This document shows positions 25,146-33,522 of a DNA stretch of 64,000 nt, one piece after another. The DNA is taken from NCBI RefSeq assembly GCF_001905385.1, contig NZ_LIPF01000015.1:49622-113621 (forward strand), read 5' to 3'. Below the pieces are notes generated by a model. It ran no database searches. It was not told where the DNA came from and worked only from the letters and a program-made list of their open reading frames with translations. Position 1 is the first letter of the stretch, and every line of letters starts with the position of its first letter. The stretch is from Streptomyces sp. CB02414. Its GTDB lineage: Bacteria > Actinomycetota > Actinomycetes > Streptomycetales > Streptomycetaceae. Position numbers and translations under genes: made by a program.

Positions 25146-25703
25146 ATGTCGAACTCGTATGCGCAGCCCATCCTGAGAACGGCCGATCTCGCGGCGGCCA
25201 TGCGGCTCGTTCAGCAGTTGCTCGACATCGCCGACACGACCGAGCTCGAGATCGACTTCGAGGCGAGGATCTCATCGGCTCCCTCCCTGACAGCGCTGAT
25301 GGAGCTGCTCCCGGACACGGACTGGTGGGCCGAAGGAGACCGGGACGCGTCGTCGGCCGACGGGGACGACCCGGTGGCGCATCTCCCCGTCAGAGTGCTG
25401 GGCTGGGCGCTGCCGCCCGCCTCCGCGGCTTCGCTGCTCAAGATCGCGGGCAGCGCCCCCGCCGCAGTGCGGTGGGACTTCTCCGGCTGGCCGGAGGCAC
25501 CCGAGGTGGGGCTCGGTGTCGGCGGGTACCGAGGCGCGTTCGTGACGCTGTGCCTGAACTGTCTCGACCTTGACCTGGAGGAGCCCGCGACGGACCACAC
25601 CGTGTTCGTGCACGTCAAGCAGTTCGAAGCCGAACGTGCCCCGTGGCTGGCGGCGCAAGTGGGTCTGCGGGTCATCGGCGACCTGGTGATGTCTCCACAC
25701 TGA
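25146..25703 (+). CDS. Hypothetical protein, 185 aa
   Basis: An acidic protein starting with MSNSYAQPILRTADLAAAMRLVQQLLDIADTTELEIDFEA and containing VRWDFSGWPEAPEVGLGVGGYRGAFVTLCLNCLDLDLEEP. It has strong third-position GC bias, so it is coding, but I recognise no family. No membrane segment or signal peptide. It stands alone between an empty region and the VOC-ArsR-SRPBCC operon, whose operators begin 20 bp after its stop. Confidence 0.7.
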   Translation: MSNSYAQPILRTADLAAAMRLVQQLLDIADTTELEIDFEARISSAPSLTALMELLPDTDWWAEGDRDASSADGDDPVAHLPVRVLGWALPPASAASLLKIAGSAPAAVRWDFSGWPEAPEVGLGVGGYRGAFVTLCLNCLDLDLEEPATDHTVFVHVKQFEAERAPWLAAQVGLRVIGDLVMSPH

Positions 25704-25722
25704 TCGGTGCCATTCACATCCG

Positions 25723-25770
25723 GTAGGAGATTTCCTACGTTTGACGCGTAGGGAATCTCCTACCTATGGT
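25723..25770 (+). promoter_or_regulatory. Tandem ArsR-type operators and leaderless promoter
   Basis: Two 16-bp inverted repeats, GTAGGAGATTTCCTAC (25723-25738) and GTAGGGAATCTCCTAC (25748-25763), are 25 bp apart centre to centre. The reverse complement of the first differs from the second at one base. TTGACG (25741-25746), an 18-bp spacer and TATGGT (25765-25770) form a promoter, and the second repeat fills its spacer. Expected transcription start falls at or next to the ATG at 25778, so the mRNA is probably leaderless. The operators suit the ArsR protein encoded by the second gene (autorepression). Confidence 0.8.
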
Positions 25771-25777
25771 GGGTCGC

Positions 25778-26152
25778 ATGAACATCACCCACGCCTCCTT
25801 CGTCACCGTCCCCGTGTCCGACCAGGACGCGGCCCTCCGCTTCTACACGGACGTGCTCGGCTTCGAGGTCACCGCGGACCTCCAGACGGCCCCCGGCCGC
25901 TGGCTCCAGGTCGCCCCGAAGGGCGCCCAGACCGTGCTCACCCTCTCCGGCCCCGGTATGGGCGGCTTCACTCCCGGAACCGCACGAGGGATCATGTTCG
26001 TGACGACAGACGTGGACGCGGACTGCGCCAGGCTCGCCGAAGCCGGAGTGACCGTGGACGGCCCGACCGATCTCCCCTGGGGACGGATGGCCGGCTTCGA
26101 GGACCCCGACGGCAACAGCCTGATGCTGCTCACGGAGAAGGAAGGCTTCTGA
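25778..26152 (+). CDS. VOC family (glyoxalase/bleomycin-resistance fold) protein
   Basis: A 124-residue protein with the VOC betaalphabetabetabeta pattern: HASFVTVPVSDQDAALRFYTDVLGFEV at the start, RGIMFVTTDVDADCARLAEAGV in the middle and GFEDPDGNSLMLLTE at the end. Metal-binding positions of VOC enzymes are plausible at His near the start and Glu near the end. The ATG at 25778 sits directly after the -10 element, suggesting leaderless translation. First gene of a three-gene operon with an ArsR regulator and an SRPBCC protein. Substrate unknown. Confidence 0.9.
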   Translation: MNITHASFVTVPVSDQDAALRFYTDVLGFEVTADLQTAPGRWLQVAPKGAQTVLTLSGPGMGGFTPGTARGIMFVTTDVDADCARLAEAGVTVDGPTDLPWGRMAGFEDPDGNSLMLLTEKEGF

Positions 26153-26157
26153 CCGAA

Positions 26158-26514
26158 GTGGTCACCCAGAGCGCCCGGGACCAGGGCCAGGACCAGGACC
26201 GGCTCTTCGCCGCCCTCGCGAACGCGACCCGGCGCGAGGTGCTGCGCCTGCTGCGTGACCAGGGTCCCCAGTCGGTCCAGACGCTCGCGGAGCACTTCGA
26301 CATGCGCCGCCCCAGCCTCTCGGAGCATCTGAAGGTGCTCCGGGAGGCCGGCCTCGTCTCCGAGGAGCGCCGGGGCAGACAGCGCATCTACCGGCTGGAG
26401 GCGGCCCCGCTCGCCGAGGTACAGGACTGGCTCCATCCGTACGAGCGGTTCTGGCGCGACAAGCTGAAGGGTCTGGGCGATCTGCTCGACCGCATGCCGG
26501 ACGATGAGACATGA
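26158..26514 (+). CDS. ArsR-family transcriptional regulator
   Basis: A 118-residue winged-helix protein: LFAALANATRREVLRLLRDQGPQSVQTLAEHFDMRRPSLSEHLKVLREAGLVSEERRGRQRIYRLEAAPL. No metal-binding cysteine motif (CVC) is present, so it belongs to the metal-independent ArsR group that is often paired with SRPBCC proteins. GTG start at 26158, just after the VOC stop, preceded by an AAGGAAGG stretch. Its stop overlaps the SRPBCC start (ATGA). Probably represses its own operon through the two palindromes upstream. Confidence 0.92.
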   Translation: MVTQSARDQGQDQDRLFAALANATRREVLRLLRDQGPQSVQTLAEHFDMRRPSLSEHLKVLREAGLVSEERRGRQRIYRLEAAPLAEVQDWLHPYERFWRDKLKGLGDLLDRMPDDET

Positions 26515-26990
26515 CGATGCCCCAGGCGCCCGACGGACCGGATGACGACGACCTGACCACGATCAGGGTCGATCACTTTCTGCCGCACCCGCCCGCCAAG
26601 GTCTGGCGGGCCCTGACCGAGCCCGACCTGATCGCCCAGTGGATGATGCCCGGCGATTTCCGCCTGGAGGTCGGCCACCGCTACACGATGACCGCCGTGC
26701 CCCGCCCCAACACCAACTTCTCCGGCACCGTCCGGGCCGAGGTCCTCGCCTACGACGTCGGGCGGATGCTGAGTGTCCGCTGGCAGGACGCCGTCGGGAG
26801 TCAGGGGAACGCCGCCGACTGGACCATCACCTGGACCCTGGAGCCGGAAGGCCGCGGCACACGTCTCTTCCTCGTGCACACCGGGTTCGACCCGGACGAC
26901 CCGGCCCAGCGGATGGCGCACCGGATCATGGGTGGAGGCTGGCGTTCCTACGTCATCGGCGCGCTGGAGAACGTACTGGAGACGTACTGA
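26511..26990 (+). CDS. SRPBCC / AHSA1-like protein
   Basis: A 159-residue START-like protein of the Aha1-C/SRPBCC group: IRVDHFLPHPPAKVWRALTEPDLIAQWMMPGDFRLEVGHRYTM, followed by WTLEPEGRGTRLFLVHTGF and MGGGWRSYVIGALENVLE. ATG overlaps the arsR stop by 4 bp. These pairs are common in actinobacteria, where the hydrophobic-cavity protein may bind the small ligand that the regulator senses; no ligand can be predicted here. Confidence 0.9.
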   Translation: MTMPQAPDGPDDDDLTTIRVDHFLPHPPAKVWRALTEPDLIAQWMMPGDFRLEVGHRYTMTAVPRPNTNFSGTVRAEVLAYDVGRMLSVRWQDAVGSQGNAADWTITWTLEPEGRGTRLFLVHTGFDPDDPAQRMAHRIMGGGWRSYVIGALENVLETY

Positions 26991-27121
26991 CTCCGCCGAC
27001 CCGCGAGGCTCACGCTTCCGGATGGCGTTCCGCGGCCGGGCGCGCCGGTTCCGTCCCGCCAGGCAATGACTTCAGTGAGTGACTCGGCTCCGGGCCACCA
27101 GTCGTCGAGAGCGGGCATGCG

Positions 27122-27607
27122 ATGTACCGGCACTTGGGTCACGGGCTGCGCTCCTCCTTGCGCAACAACGGACAGGCGTACGGGTTCTCCGTGACCATCA
27201 CCGCGGCCGCCGCGGTGCTGAACGCGGAGGCCGGCCGGTCCGGCTCCGTGCACCTGCTCTACTTCGCCCTGGGGGCCGCGGCCGGGTTCAGCCTGCTGGA
27301 GGCCGTCGCGACGGGAGGCTTCCGCAAGCCGCTGGAGAAGGAGCCCAGCAGCGTCACCGCGCTCGGAGTCTCGTTCAGCGTCGTCTCCGTGGCCCTGACG
27401 GTGTGTCTGTCCTGGGTCGCGGCCCATTTCGTCGGGGGCACGGGCGCCTGGCCGCTGACCGGTTTCCTGGTCTCCGTGCTGTATCCCGTCGGTGCGGGGA
27501 TGGAGCTCGCCGCCGCGCAACGAGTCCGTGAGGCGAAGGACGTCGCCACGCGGGAGGAGGTCGAGAGGGACGAGGAAGAGCGCGGCGGCGGCCAGGCCCC
27601 GGACTGA
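27122..27607 (+). CDS. Small integral membrane protein
   Basis: A 161-residue protein with four likely membrane helices (about residues 20-35, 44-66, 79-105 and 108-132: GFSVTITAAAAVLN, LLYFALGAAAGFSLLEAVA, VSFSVVSVALTVCLSWVAAHFV, TGFLVSVLYPVGAGMEL), followed by a charged, Glu/Arg-rich cytoplasmic tail. No family recognised. Isolated, with no obvious operon partner. Confidence 0.75.
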   Translation: MYRHLGHGLRSSLRNNGQAYGFSVTITAAAAVLNAEAGRSGSVHLLYFALGAAAGFSLLEAVATGGFRKPLEKEPSSVTALGVSFSVVSVALTVCLSWVAAHFVGGTGAWPLTGFLVSVLYPVGAGMELAAAQRVREAKDVATREEVERDEEERGGGQAPD

Positions 27608-27689
27608 ACGTGGTCACGGCGTGGTCGTGCGCGGGTCCGCCGTCACCCGGGGAGACGTCCCAGCAGTCCCGTGAAGTCCGCGCCCGCCC

Positions 27690-28020
27690 TGCTTCTCCGT
27701 CATGCCCATCCCGGCGAGCAGGCCGCGCTTGCCGGCGGGGGTGCGCAGGCCGGGGTCGTAGACGCGGCTGGTGAGCAGGGGTTCGCAGGTCTTGGCGAGG
27801 TCGGGCGCGTGGCGCAGGGCGGGGACGACGGCGTACGTCATGGAGACCGGGCACAGGTGTCCCGGTTCCAGTGTCGTGGCCAGCATGAAGCTCGCCGCGC
27901 GTGCCACGTGGGCGCCTGGCCGTTCGTCGGCCCAGGCGGCGCCCTCGATGCCGGCGCTCACCGAGACGTCCATCAGCGAGTGGTAGGCGGGGTGGAAGCC
28001 GACCTCGTCGACGCGGCGGC
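27690..28020 (-). pseudogene. Remnant of an AidB-like acyl-CoA dehydrogenase
   Basis: Reading leftward from 28020, the frame gives RRVDEVGFHPAYHSLMD, then HVARAASFMLATTLEPGHLCPVSMTYAVVPALR and LLTSRVYDPGLRTPAGKRGLLAGMGMTEKQGG, an N-terminal internal block of the AidB/isovaleryl-type acyl-CoA dehydrogenases. The true N-terminus is missing at 28020, and homology stops after MTEKQGG, where SDVRANT would be expected. The flavin-binding C-terminal half is absent. It abuts an oppositely oriented ligase remnant at 28015-28020. Confidence 0.75.
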
Positions 28021-28441
28021 CACCGCCGAGGTGTTCGCGGGCGACTGGTACCGCAGCGGTGACCTGGGCCGGGTCGACGAGGACGGGTTCGTGACGGTCG
28101 TGGACCGCATGAAGGACATCATCGTCACCGGCGGTGAGAACGTCGCCTCACAGGAGGTGGAGGGCGCGTTGCGCGGCCACCCGGACGTCCTCGACGTCGC
28201 CGTCGTCGGCCGTCCGCACCCGCAGTGGGGCGAGACCGTCGTGGCCGTCGTGGTGCCGCGCGACGGCACGGAACCGGACCTGGAGGCGGTGCGCGGCTGG
28301 CTGGAGCCGCGGATCGCCCGGTACAAGATGCCGCGCGAGCTGGTTCTGCGCCGGGAGTTGCCCCGTACCCCCTCGGGGAAGATCACCAAGCATGTGCTGC
28401 GGGCGGAGCTGGCACAGGCCGCGCCGGCGGTGCGCGGCTGA
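28015..28441 (+). pseudogene. C-terminal remnant of an AMP-forming acyl-CoA ligase
   Basis: The frame carries only the C-terminal lid of an ANL-family ligase: TAEVFAGDWYRSGDLGRVDEDGFVTVVDRMKDIIVTGGENVASQEVE, VAVVGRPHPQWGETVVAVVVP and PRTPSGKITKHVLR with the catalytic Lys. The entire ATP-binding N-terminal part is missing, and no start codon with a ribosome binding site lies near the break. The left end meets the truncated acyl-CoA dehydrogenase, so a deletion or inversion joined two genes. The fragment is unlikely to be active. Confidence 0.8.
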
Positions 28442-28520
28442 TCCCGGCCGCCGGCGGTGGGCGGCAGGGATCGGCCGCCCCTCGTACGGCACACCGGCCG
28501 GGCCCGCATAGGGTCTTGGC

Positions 28521-29123
28521 ATGGCCGACGATCAGGGACAGAGCACACGGAGGGGGCCGGGGCGCCCGCGCCAGGCGCACGTCACCCGCGCCGTCCTCGA
28601 CGCCGTGGTCGACCTGGTGGCGGAGAGCGGGATGGGCGCCCTGACCATGGACGCCGTGGCGGCCCGCGCCGGGGTGAGCAAACCGGCCATGTACCGGCGC
28701 TGGCCCACCAAGCAGGATCTCGTCATCGCCGCCGCGGAGTCCCGCATCGGCCCGCTGACCGTGCCCGACATGGGCGATTTCCGGGCGGAGCTGCGCGCCG
28801 TGCTGACCGCGCGCATGGAGGCCTACCGGCAGCCCGGCGTCGACCGGCTGCTGGCCGGGGTGATCGGCGCAGCCGCGGAGGCGGGGGCCGAGCCGGGCGC
28901 CTACCGCGCCTACACGTCCCGTGTGATGAGCGAGACGCGTCACCTGCTGGAACGCGGTGTCGCGCGCGGTGACGTCCGGCCGGACGTCGACGTGGCCGAC
29001 GCCGCGACGCTCGTGGCGGCGTCCCTGGTCTTCCGCATGGTCGGCGAGCAGCGGATGCCGGACGATGCGCTCGTCGAATCGATGGTGGAGCTGATCGGCC
29101 GGGCGGTCGGCACCCGGCCGTAA
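28521..29123 (+). CDS. TetR-family transcriptional regulator
   Basis: A 200-residue protein. The N-terminal helix-turn-helix reads VTRAVLDAVVDLVAESGMGALTMDAVAARAGVSKPAMYRRWPTKQDLVIAA; the C-terminal ligand domain resembles TetR_C_11-like members (DVADAATLVAASLVFRMVGEQ). TAGGGT (28509-28514) just before the ATG suggests a leaderless start. It follows the ligase remnant and precedes the dioxygenase-MFS-ALDH operon on the same strand, so it may regulate either itself or that operon. Confidence 0.9.
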   Translation: MADDQGQSTRRGPGRPRQAHVTRAVLDAVVDLVAESGMGALTMDAVAARAGVSKPAMYRRWPTKQDLVIAAAESRIGPLTVPDMGDFRAELRAVLTARMEAYRQPGVDRLLAGVIGAAAEAGAEPGAYRAYTSRVMSETRHLLERGVARGDVRPDVDVADAATLVAASLVFRMVGEQRMPDDALVESMVELIGRAVGTRP

Positions 29124-29287
29124 CCCGGCCGCCGGCGCTCGCGCCCACGCCGGTCCGTCACCCCGTGCGCCGCTCCGCCCTCTCCTGCCCCGCCCTGCCC
29201 GGAATCGGCCGCTCCGCCGTACGGAGCGCGCTCACGAAACCCACGCCGAAACAACTCGTCCCGACCCCTTGCCCCACCACGAGCCAA

Positions 29288-29310
29288 TATCGATACTGCC
29301 GGTTACGTAA
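29288..29310. promoter_or_regulatory. Two short palindromes before the dioxygenase operon
   Basis: TATCGATA (29288-29295) and TTACGTAA (29303-29310) are perfect 8-bp palindromes 15 bp apart in an unusually A/T-rich stretch, 25-48 bp before the dioxygenase start. They could be halves of a regulator site for the TetR protein encoded upstream. Confidence 0.35.
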
Positions 29311-29335
29311 TCTGTCCGCTGTCGGGAGGTACCCC

Positions 29336-30271
29336 ATGCAGGCCGTCGCCTCGACCCCTGTGGCCAACCCCAAGCCCGTACTCGACAAGCCCCTCATGCA
29401 CTACGGCAGCCGCGTCCTGGACCGACTCGCCCCCGGCGCGGAGCAGTTCACGTACCGGCTGCTGGAAATCTCCCCGCTCACCCCGCACTTCGGTGCCGTG
29501 CTCGGCGGCGTCGACCTGACCCGGCCGGTCACCGACGAACTCGCCGCGGAACTGCGCCAGGCGCTGCTCGAATGGAAGGTGATTTTCTTCCGCGGCCAGC
29601 GCGGCTTCACCGCCGAGCACCAGCTCGCCCTGTCCGGCGTGTGGGGACCGCCCGAACCGAACCCGTTCTTCGCGCGGACCGGGACCCCGGGCATCTCCCG
29701 GCTCGCCAAGGACGCCAAGGCCGCGGGCAACAAGAACATCTGGCACAGCGACCACTCGTTCATGGCCAACCCGTCGCTCGGCGCCGTACTTCGCGCGGTG
29801 GACGTGCCGGCGGCGGGCGGCGACACCATGTGGGCGGACATGGCCGCCGCCTACGACAACCTGCCCGATGACGTGAAAGAGCGGATCGAGGACCTCACCG
29901 CCGTCCACGACTGGGAGGCCAGCTGGGGTGCGCTCATGAACGACGAGCAGAAGGCCGCCTTCCGTGAGAGCTGGCCGCGGGTCGAGCACCCCGTCGTCGT
30001 GCGCCACCCGCGCAGCGGCCGCCGGACCCTGTACGTGAACGAGCCGTTCACCCGCCGCATCAACGGCCTGTCCGGCGCGGAGAACCGCGAACTCCTCGAC
30101 ATCCTGGTCCTCCAGGCGCGCATCCCGGAGTTCCAGGTCCGCTTCCACTGGGAGCCCGACTCCGTCGCCGTCTGGGACAACATCGCCACCCAGCACTACG
30201 CGGTCAACGACTACTTCCCGCAGCGCAGGGTGATGGAGCGCGTCGCCATCGTCGGAGTCCCGCTGTCCTGA
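29336..30271 (+). CDS. TauD/TfdA-type Fe(II)/2-oxoglutarate dioxygenase
   Basis: A 311-residue TauD/TfdA-family enzyme. EWKVIFFRGQ starts the core; the metal ligands are H and D of IWHSDHSF (about residue 141), with the distal His in NIATQHYAVNDYFPQRRVMERVAI and a 2-oxoglutarate-binding Arg in the RRVMER stretch. The ATG at 29336 has GGGAGGT 5 nt upstream. It starts an operon with an MFS carrier (31-bp gap) and an aldehyde dehydrogenase. TauD relatives cleave sulfonates, phenoxyacetates or similar by hydroxylation, releasing an aldehyde or ketone; an ALDH downstream fits oxidation of that aldehyde (inference). Substrate unknown. Confidence 0.88.
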   Translation: MQAVASTPVANPKPVLDKPLMHYGSRVLDRLAPGAEQFTYRLLEISPLTPHFGAVLGGVDLTRPVTDELAAELRQALLEWKVIFFRGQRGFTAEHQLALSGVWGPPEPNPFFARTGTPGISRLAKDAKAAGNKNIWHSDHSFMANPSLGAVLRAVDVPAAGGDTMWADMAAAYDNLPDDVKERIEDLTAVHDWEASWGALMNDEQKAAFRESWPRVEHPVVVRHPRSGRRTLYVNEPFTRRINGLSGAENRELLDILVLQARIPEFQVRFHWEPDSVAVWDNIATQHYAVNDYFPQRRVMERVAIVGVPLS

Positions 30272-30302
30272 CCGGCCCTCCCTCTCTTCCCCAGGAGCCC
30301 CC

Positions 30303-31598
30303 ATGACCGCGGTACCCACAGTGCCCCAGCACCCCACGGGGACCACCGAGGCCACCGGCAGCGGCCGGCGTGCCTGGACGGTGACCGTGCTGCTCGTGGT
30401 TTTCATGATGGTCAACTTCGCGGACAAGTCCGTCCTCGGCCTCGCCGCCGACGAGATCCGCGCCGATCTCCATCTGAGCGCCACCCAGTTCGGTCTCGCC
30501 AACAGCGCGTTCTTCCTGCTCTTCTCCGTGGCCGCGGTCGTGGTCGGGCTCGCCGCCGACCGGATGTCGCCGAAACTGCTGATCCTGGTGATGGCCGTCC
30601 TGTGGTCCGTGGCCCAGGTACCCGCGGCGATCGGCGGCGGCCTCGCCGTGCTGGTCGCCTCGCGGGTCTTCCTGGGCGCGGCGGAGGGCCCCGCCTTCCC
30701 CGTCGCCCAACAGGCCACGCTGGCCTGGTTCCCCGACCACCGGCGCAACCTGCCCGGCGCCCTGATCACCCTCGGCGTCACGCTCGGCGTGATCGTCTCG
30801 GCGCCCGGCCTGTCGTGGGTGATCCAGCACCACGGGTGGCGGGCCGCGCTGTGGGTGCTCGTCGCCGTGGGGGCCGTGTGGGCCGCGGCCTGGGCCGTTC
30901 TCGGCGCGGACGGCCGGCACCGGACCGTCACGGCCGCGGCCGCCCGGCCCGAGAAGGTGCGGGCGGCCGTGCCGTACCGGAGGATCTTCGCCAGCCGCAC
31001 CTGGATCGGCGCCACCCTCGCGTACTTCACCAGCTACTGGACCGTGGCCCTGATGCTGGTCTGGCTGCCCTCCTACCTGCGGGGCGGCCTCGGCTACTCG
31101 GCCCACACGGCCGGCACCGTCGTCGTCGCGCCGTGGACGATCGGCGCCGTTGTGCTCCTCGCGCAGGCGGGCGTCACCGGCCGGCTGATGCGGCGCGGCG
31201 TCGGCAGCCGCCGCGCCCGGGGCTGGGTGGGCGGCTGGCTCCTCGCCCTCGGCGCCGCCTGCTGCCTGGCGCTGCCGCTCGCCGACAGCACGACCGCGAA
31301 GACCGTGCTGGTCGCGCTCGGCTTCGGCTTCGGCGGCTCGTACGCCACGATCGCCGCGACCACCGTCGCCGAACTGGCCCCGTCGTCCCGCGAGGGCGGC
31401 GCCCTGGGCACCATGAACGCGGTGGTGACGGCGGCCGGTCTCGCCGCGCCCGCCCTCGTCGGGGCGCTCGTCGACGCCCAGGGCACCGACGGCTACCAGA
31501 GCGCGGTCCTGCTGTCCGGGCTGCTCCTCGCCGTGGGCGCCGCCGCTTCCTTCGTACTCGTCGACCCGGCGCGGGACACAGCCCGGCTGACCCGCTGA
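30303..31598 (+). CDS. MFS transporter
   Basis: A 431-residue, twelve-helix major facilitator. The signature FADKSVLGLAADEI near helix 1 and SRVFLGAAEGPAFPVAQQATLAWFPDHRRN after helix 4 resemble the anion:cation symporter (ACS) group, which carries organic acids. ATG with AGGAG 5-6 nt upstream. Between the dioxygenase and the aldehyde dehydrogenase; likely imports the substrate of that pathway. Confidence 0.9.
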   Translation: MTAVPTVPQHPTGTTEATGSGRRAWTVTVLLVVFMMVNFADKSVLGLAADEIRADLHLSATQFGLANSAFFLLFSVAAVVVGLAADRMSPKLLILVMAVLWSVAQVPAAIGGGLAVLVASRVFLGAAEGPAFPVAQQATLAWFPDHRRNLPGALITLGVTLGVIVSAPGLSWVIQHHGWRAALWVLVAVGAVWAAAWAVLGADGRHRTVTAAAARPEKVRAAVPYRRIFASRTWIGATLAYFTSYWTVALMLVWLPSYLRGGLGYSAHTAGTVVVAPWTIGAVVLLAQAGVTGRLMRRGVGSRRARGWVGGWLLALGAACCLALPLADSTTAKTVLVALGFGFGGSYATIAATTVAELAPSSREGGALGTMNAVVTAAGLAAPALVGALVDAQGTDGYQSAVLLSGLLLAVGAAASFVLVDPARDTARLTR

Positions 31599-31632
31599 CG
31601 CCACCCTCTCCCCGCCCCTTGAGGAGTTCCCC

Positions 31633-33342
31633 TTGACCACCGCACCCTCACTCGACACCGCGCCCCTCGACCAGGCCGTCGCCGACCTGCGCGAGCACGC
31701 GGCCTCCTGGACCGCGACGCCGCTCGCCGAGCGGATCGGCCTGCTGGAGCGGATGCTCCCCCGCATCGGCGACGGGGCGCCCGCCATGGTCGCCGAGTCG
31801 GCCCGCACCAAGGGCTACGACGCCTCGTCCGACCGGTCCGCCGAGGACTGGGTCACCGCGCCCTGGGCGCTGGCGCAGACCGTGGGCGCGTATCTGCACG
31901 TGCTGCGCCGACTGGCCGCCGGGCACGGTCCGGTGCCCGCAAAGGCCGTCCGCACGCGCGACGGCCGCACCGTCGTCGACGTCTTCCCCGCCACGACCGC
32001 CGACCGCCTCCTGCTGAGCGGTTTCACCGCCGAGGTGTGGTCCTTGCCCGGCACGACGCGCGAGCAGGTCCTGGCCCGCGCCGCGGGCGAGTACCGCGGC
32101 CGGCCCGGCGAACCGGCCGTCGCGCTGGTGCTCGGCGCCGGTAACGTCCCGGCGATCACCCCGCTCGACGTCCTGCACAAGTTGTACGCGGACGGCCAGG
32201 TCGTCCTCGCCAAGATGAACCCGGTCAACTCCTGTCTGCGTCCGCACTTCGAGAAGGTGTTCACCGATTTCGTGGAGCGCGGCTGGGTCCGCTTCGTCGA
32301 CGGGGGCGCCGCCGAGGGGGCGTACCTCACCGCTCACGACGACGTCGACACCATCCACGTCACCGGCAGCGAGCGCACGCACGACGCCATCGTGTGGGGC
32401 ACCGGCGAGCGGGGCGAGGAGCGCCGGCGCGCGGACACCCCGCTCAACGACAAGCCGTTCACCAGCGAACTGGGCGGCGTCAGCCCCTGCATCGTGACGC
32501 CGGGCCCGTGGAGCGCCGCGGACTTCCGCTTCCAGGCCGAGCACATCGTCACCAGCAAGCTGAACAACTCCGGCCACAACTGCGTCGCCACCCAGATCCT
32601 GCTTCTGCCCCGCCACTGGGACGGCACCGAGCGGCTGCTCGCCGAGATCCGCCGGGTCCTCGGCACGCTTCCGCGGCGCCGTGCCCACTACCCCGGCGCC
32701 GCCGACCGCCTCGCCGCCGTGACCCGCGCGCACCCGGAGGCCGAGACCTACGGCGACGACAGCACCGTCCTGGTCCCGGACATCGCCGACGCGGAGGACC
32801 CGATGCTCACCCACGAGGTGTTCGCCGGCGCCCTGGGCGTGGTCCGCCTGCCGGGCGAGGACGTGACCGGCTTCCTGCGCGCGGCCACCGAGTTCGCCAA
32901 CGACAGGCTGCCCGGCACCCTCGGCGCCACGCTCCTCGTCCACCCCCGCACCGAGCGCACCCACCGCGCCGCCGTGGACGAGGCCGTCGCCGCGCTGCGC
33001 TACGGCACGCTGGGCGTCAACTGCTGGTCGGCGTTTGGCTTCCTGCTCGGCTACACCCCGTGGGGGGCCTTCCCCGGCCATGACCGCCGGGACATCGGCA
33101 GCGGCGTCGGCTTCGTGCACAACGCGTATCTGCTTCAGGACGTGGAGAAGACCGTGCTGCGCGCCCCGTTCGCACCCGCGCCGCGCGGCCTGTTCACCGG
33201 CGCACCGTCACTGTCGCCACGCCCTCCGTACTACGTCACCAACCGCACGGGACGTACGACGATGGCACGGCTCACCGCGTACGCCACGGACCCCAGGCCC
33301 ACCCGGATGCCCGGCATCTTCGCATCGGCCCTGCGCGGCTGA
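31633..33342 (+). CDS. Aldehyde dehydrogenase superfamily protein
   Basis: A 569-residue protein of the ALDH fold. LVLGAGNVPAITPLDVLHKLYADGQVVLAKMNPVNS corresponds to the NAD-binding Rossmann region, FTSELGGVSPCIV to the general-base Glu block, and NNSGHNCVATQILLL to the catalytic Cys. It is longer than a typical 480-500-residue ALDH, with an N-terminal extension of about 100 residues and a C-terminal tail. TTG start at 31633 with GAGGAG upstream. Last gene of the dioxygenase-MFS-ALDH operon; it may oxidise the aldehyde released by the dioxygenase, or an acyl-CoA/aldehyde as in LuxC-like relatives. Confidence 0.82.
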   Translation: MTTAPSLDTAPLDQAVADLREHAASWTATPLAERIGLLERMLPRIGDGAPAMVAESARTKGYDASSDRSAEDWVTAPWALAQTVGAYLHVLRRLAAGHGPVPAKAVRTRDGRTVVDVFPATTADRLLLSGFTAEVWSLPGTTREQVLARAAGEYRGRPGEPAVALVLGAGNVPAITPLDVLHKLYADGQVVLAKMNPVNSCLRPHFEKVFTDFVERGWVRFVDGGAAEGAYLTAHDDVDTIHVTGSERTHDAIVWGTGERGEERRRADTPLNDKPFTSELGGVSPCIVTPGPWSAADFRFQAEHIVTSKLNNSGHNCVATQILLLPRHWDGTERLLAEIRRVLGTLPRRRAHYPGAADRLAAVTRAHPEAETYGDDSTVLVPDIADAEDPMLTHEVFAGALGVVRLPGEDVTGFLRAATEFANDRLPGTLGATLLVHPRTERTHRAAVDEAVAALRYGTLGVNCWSAFGFLLGYTPWGAFPGHDRRDIGSGVGFVHNAYLLQDVEKTVLRAPFAPAPRGLFTGAPSLSPRPPYYVTNRTGRTTMARLTAYATDPRPTRMPGIFASALRG

Positions 33343-33439
33343 GCCGGAGGACGACGTACTCGTCGACGACGCGGGTGTCATGGCGGATTCGCGTGCCCGC
33401 ATTCCGGCTTTTCGTACAGCGATACTTTCGATGTGGTGT

Positions 33440-33471
33440 GAATTCTGGATTGGGTAAGTATCGCAGAATTC
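33440..33471. repeat. Inverted repeat GAATTCTG/CAGAATTC
   Basis: Perfect 8-bp arms with a 16-nt spacer in an A/T-rich intergenic stretch between the ALDH gene and a small coupled gene pair. It ends about 50 bp before the ATG of the first small gene and could be an operator or a weak terminator for the ALDH operon. Confidence 0.45.
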
Positions 33472-33522
33472 GTTCACTCGACTGCCGCGCATCCGACGGA
33501 CAAGGCAGACGTTAATTCGGAT

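Noticed and set aside
24422..25146. Short frames on both strands between the DUF6119 relic and 25146
   Set aside because: No ribosome binding sites, no domain, no consistent codon bias, and the frames overlap each other.
27671..28441. A full rightward 256-residue protein starting near 27671
   Set aside because: Only the part after about 28015 has ligase homology; the preceding part is antisense to a recognisable acyl-CoA dehydrogenase fragment and has no domain of its own.
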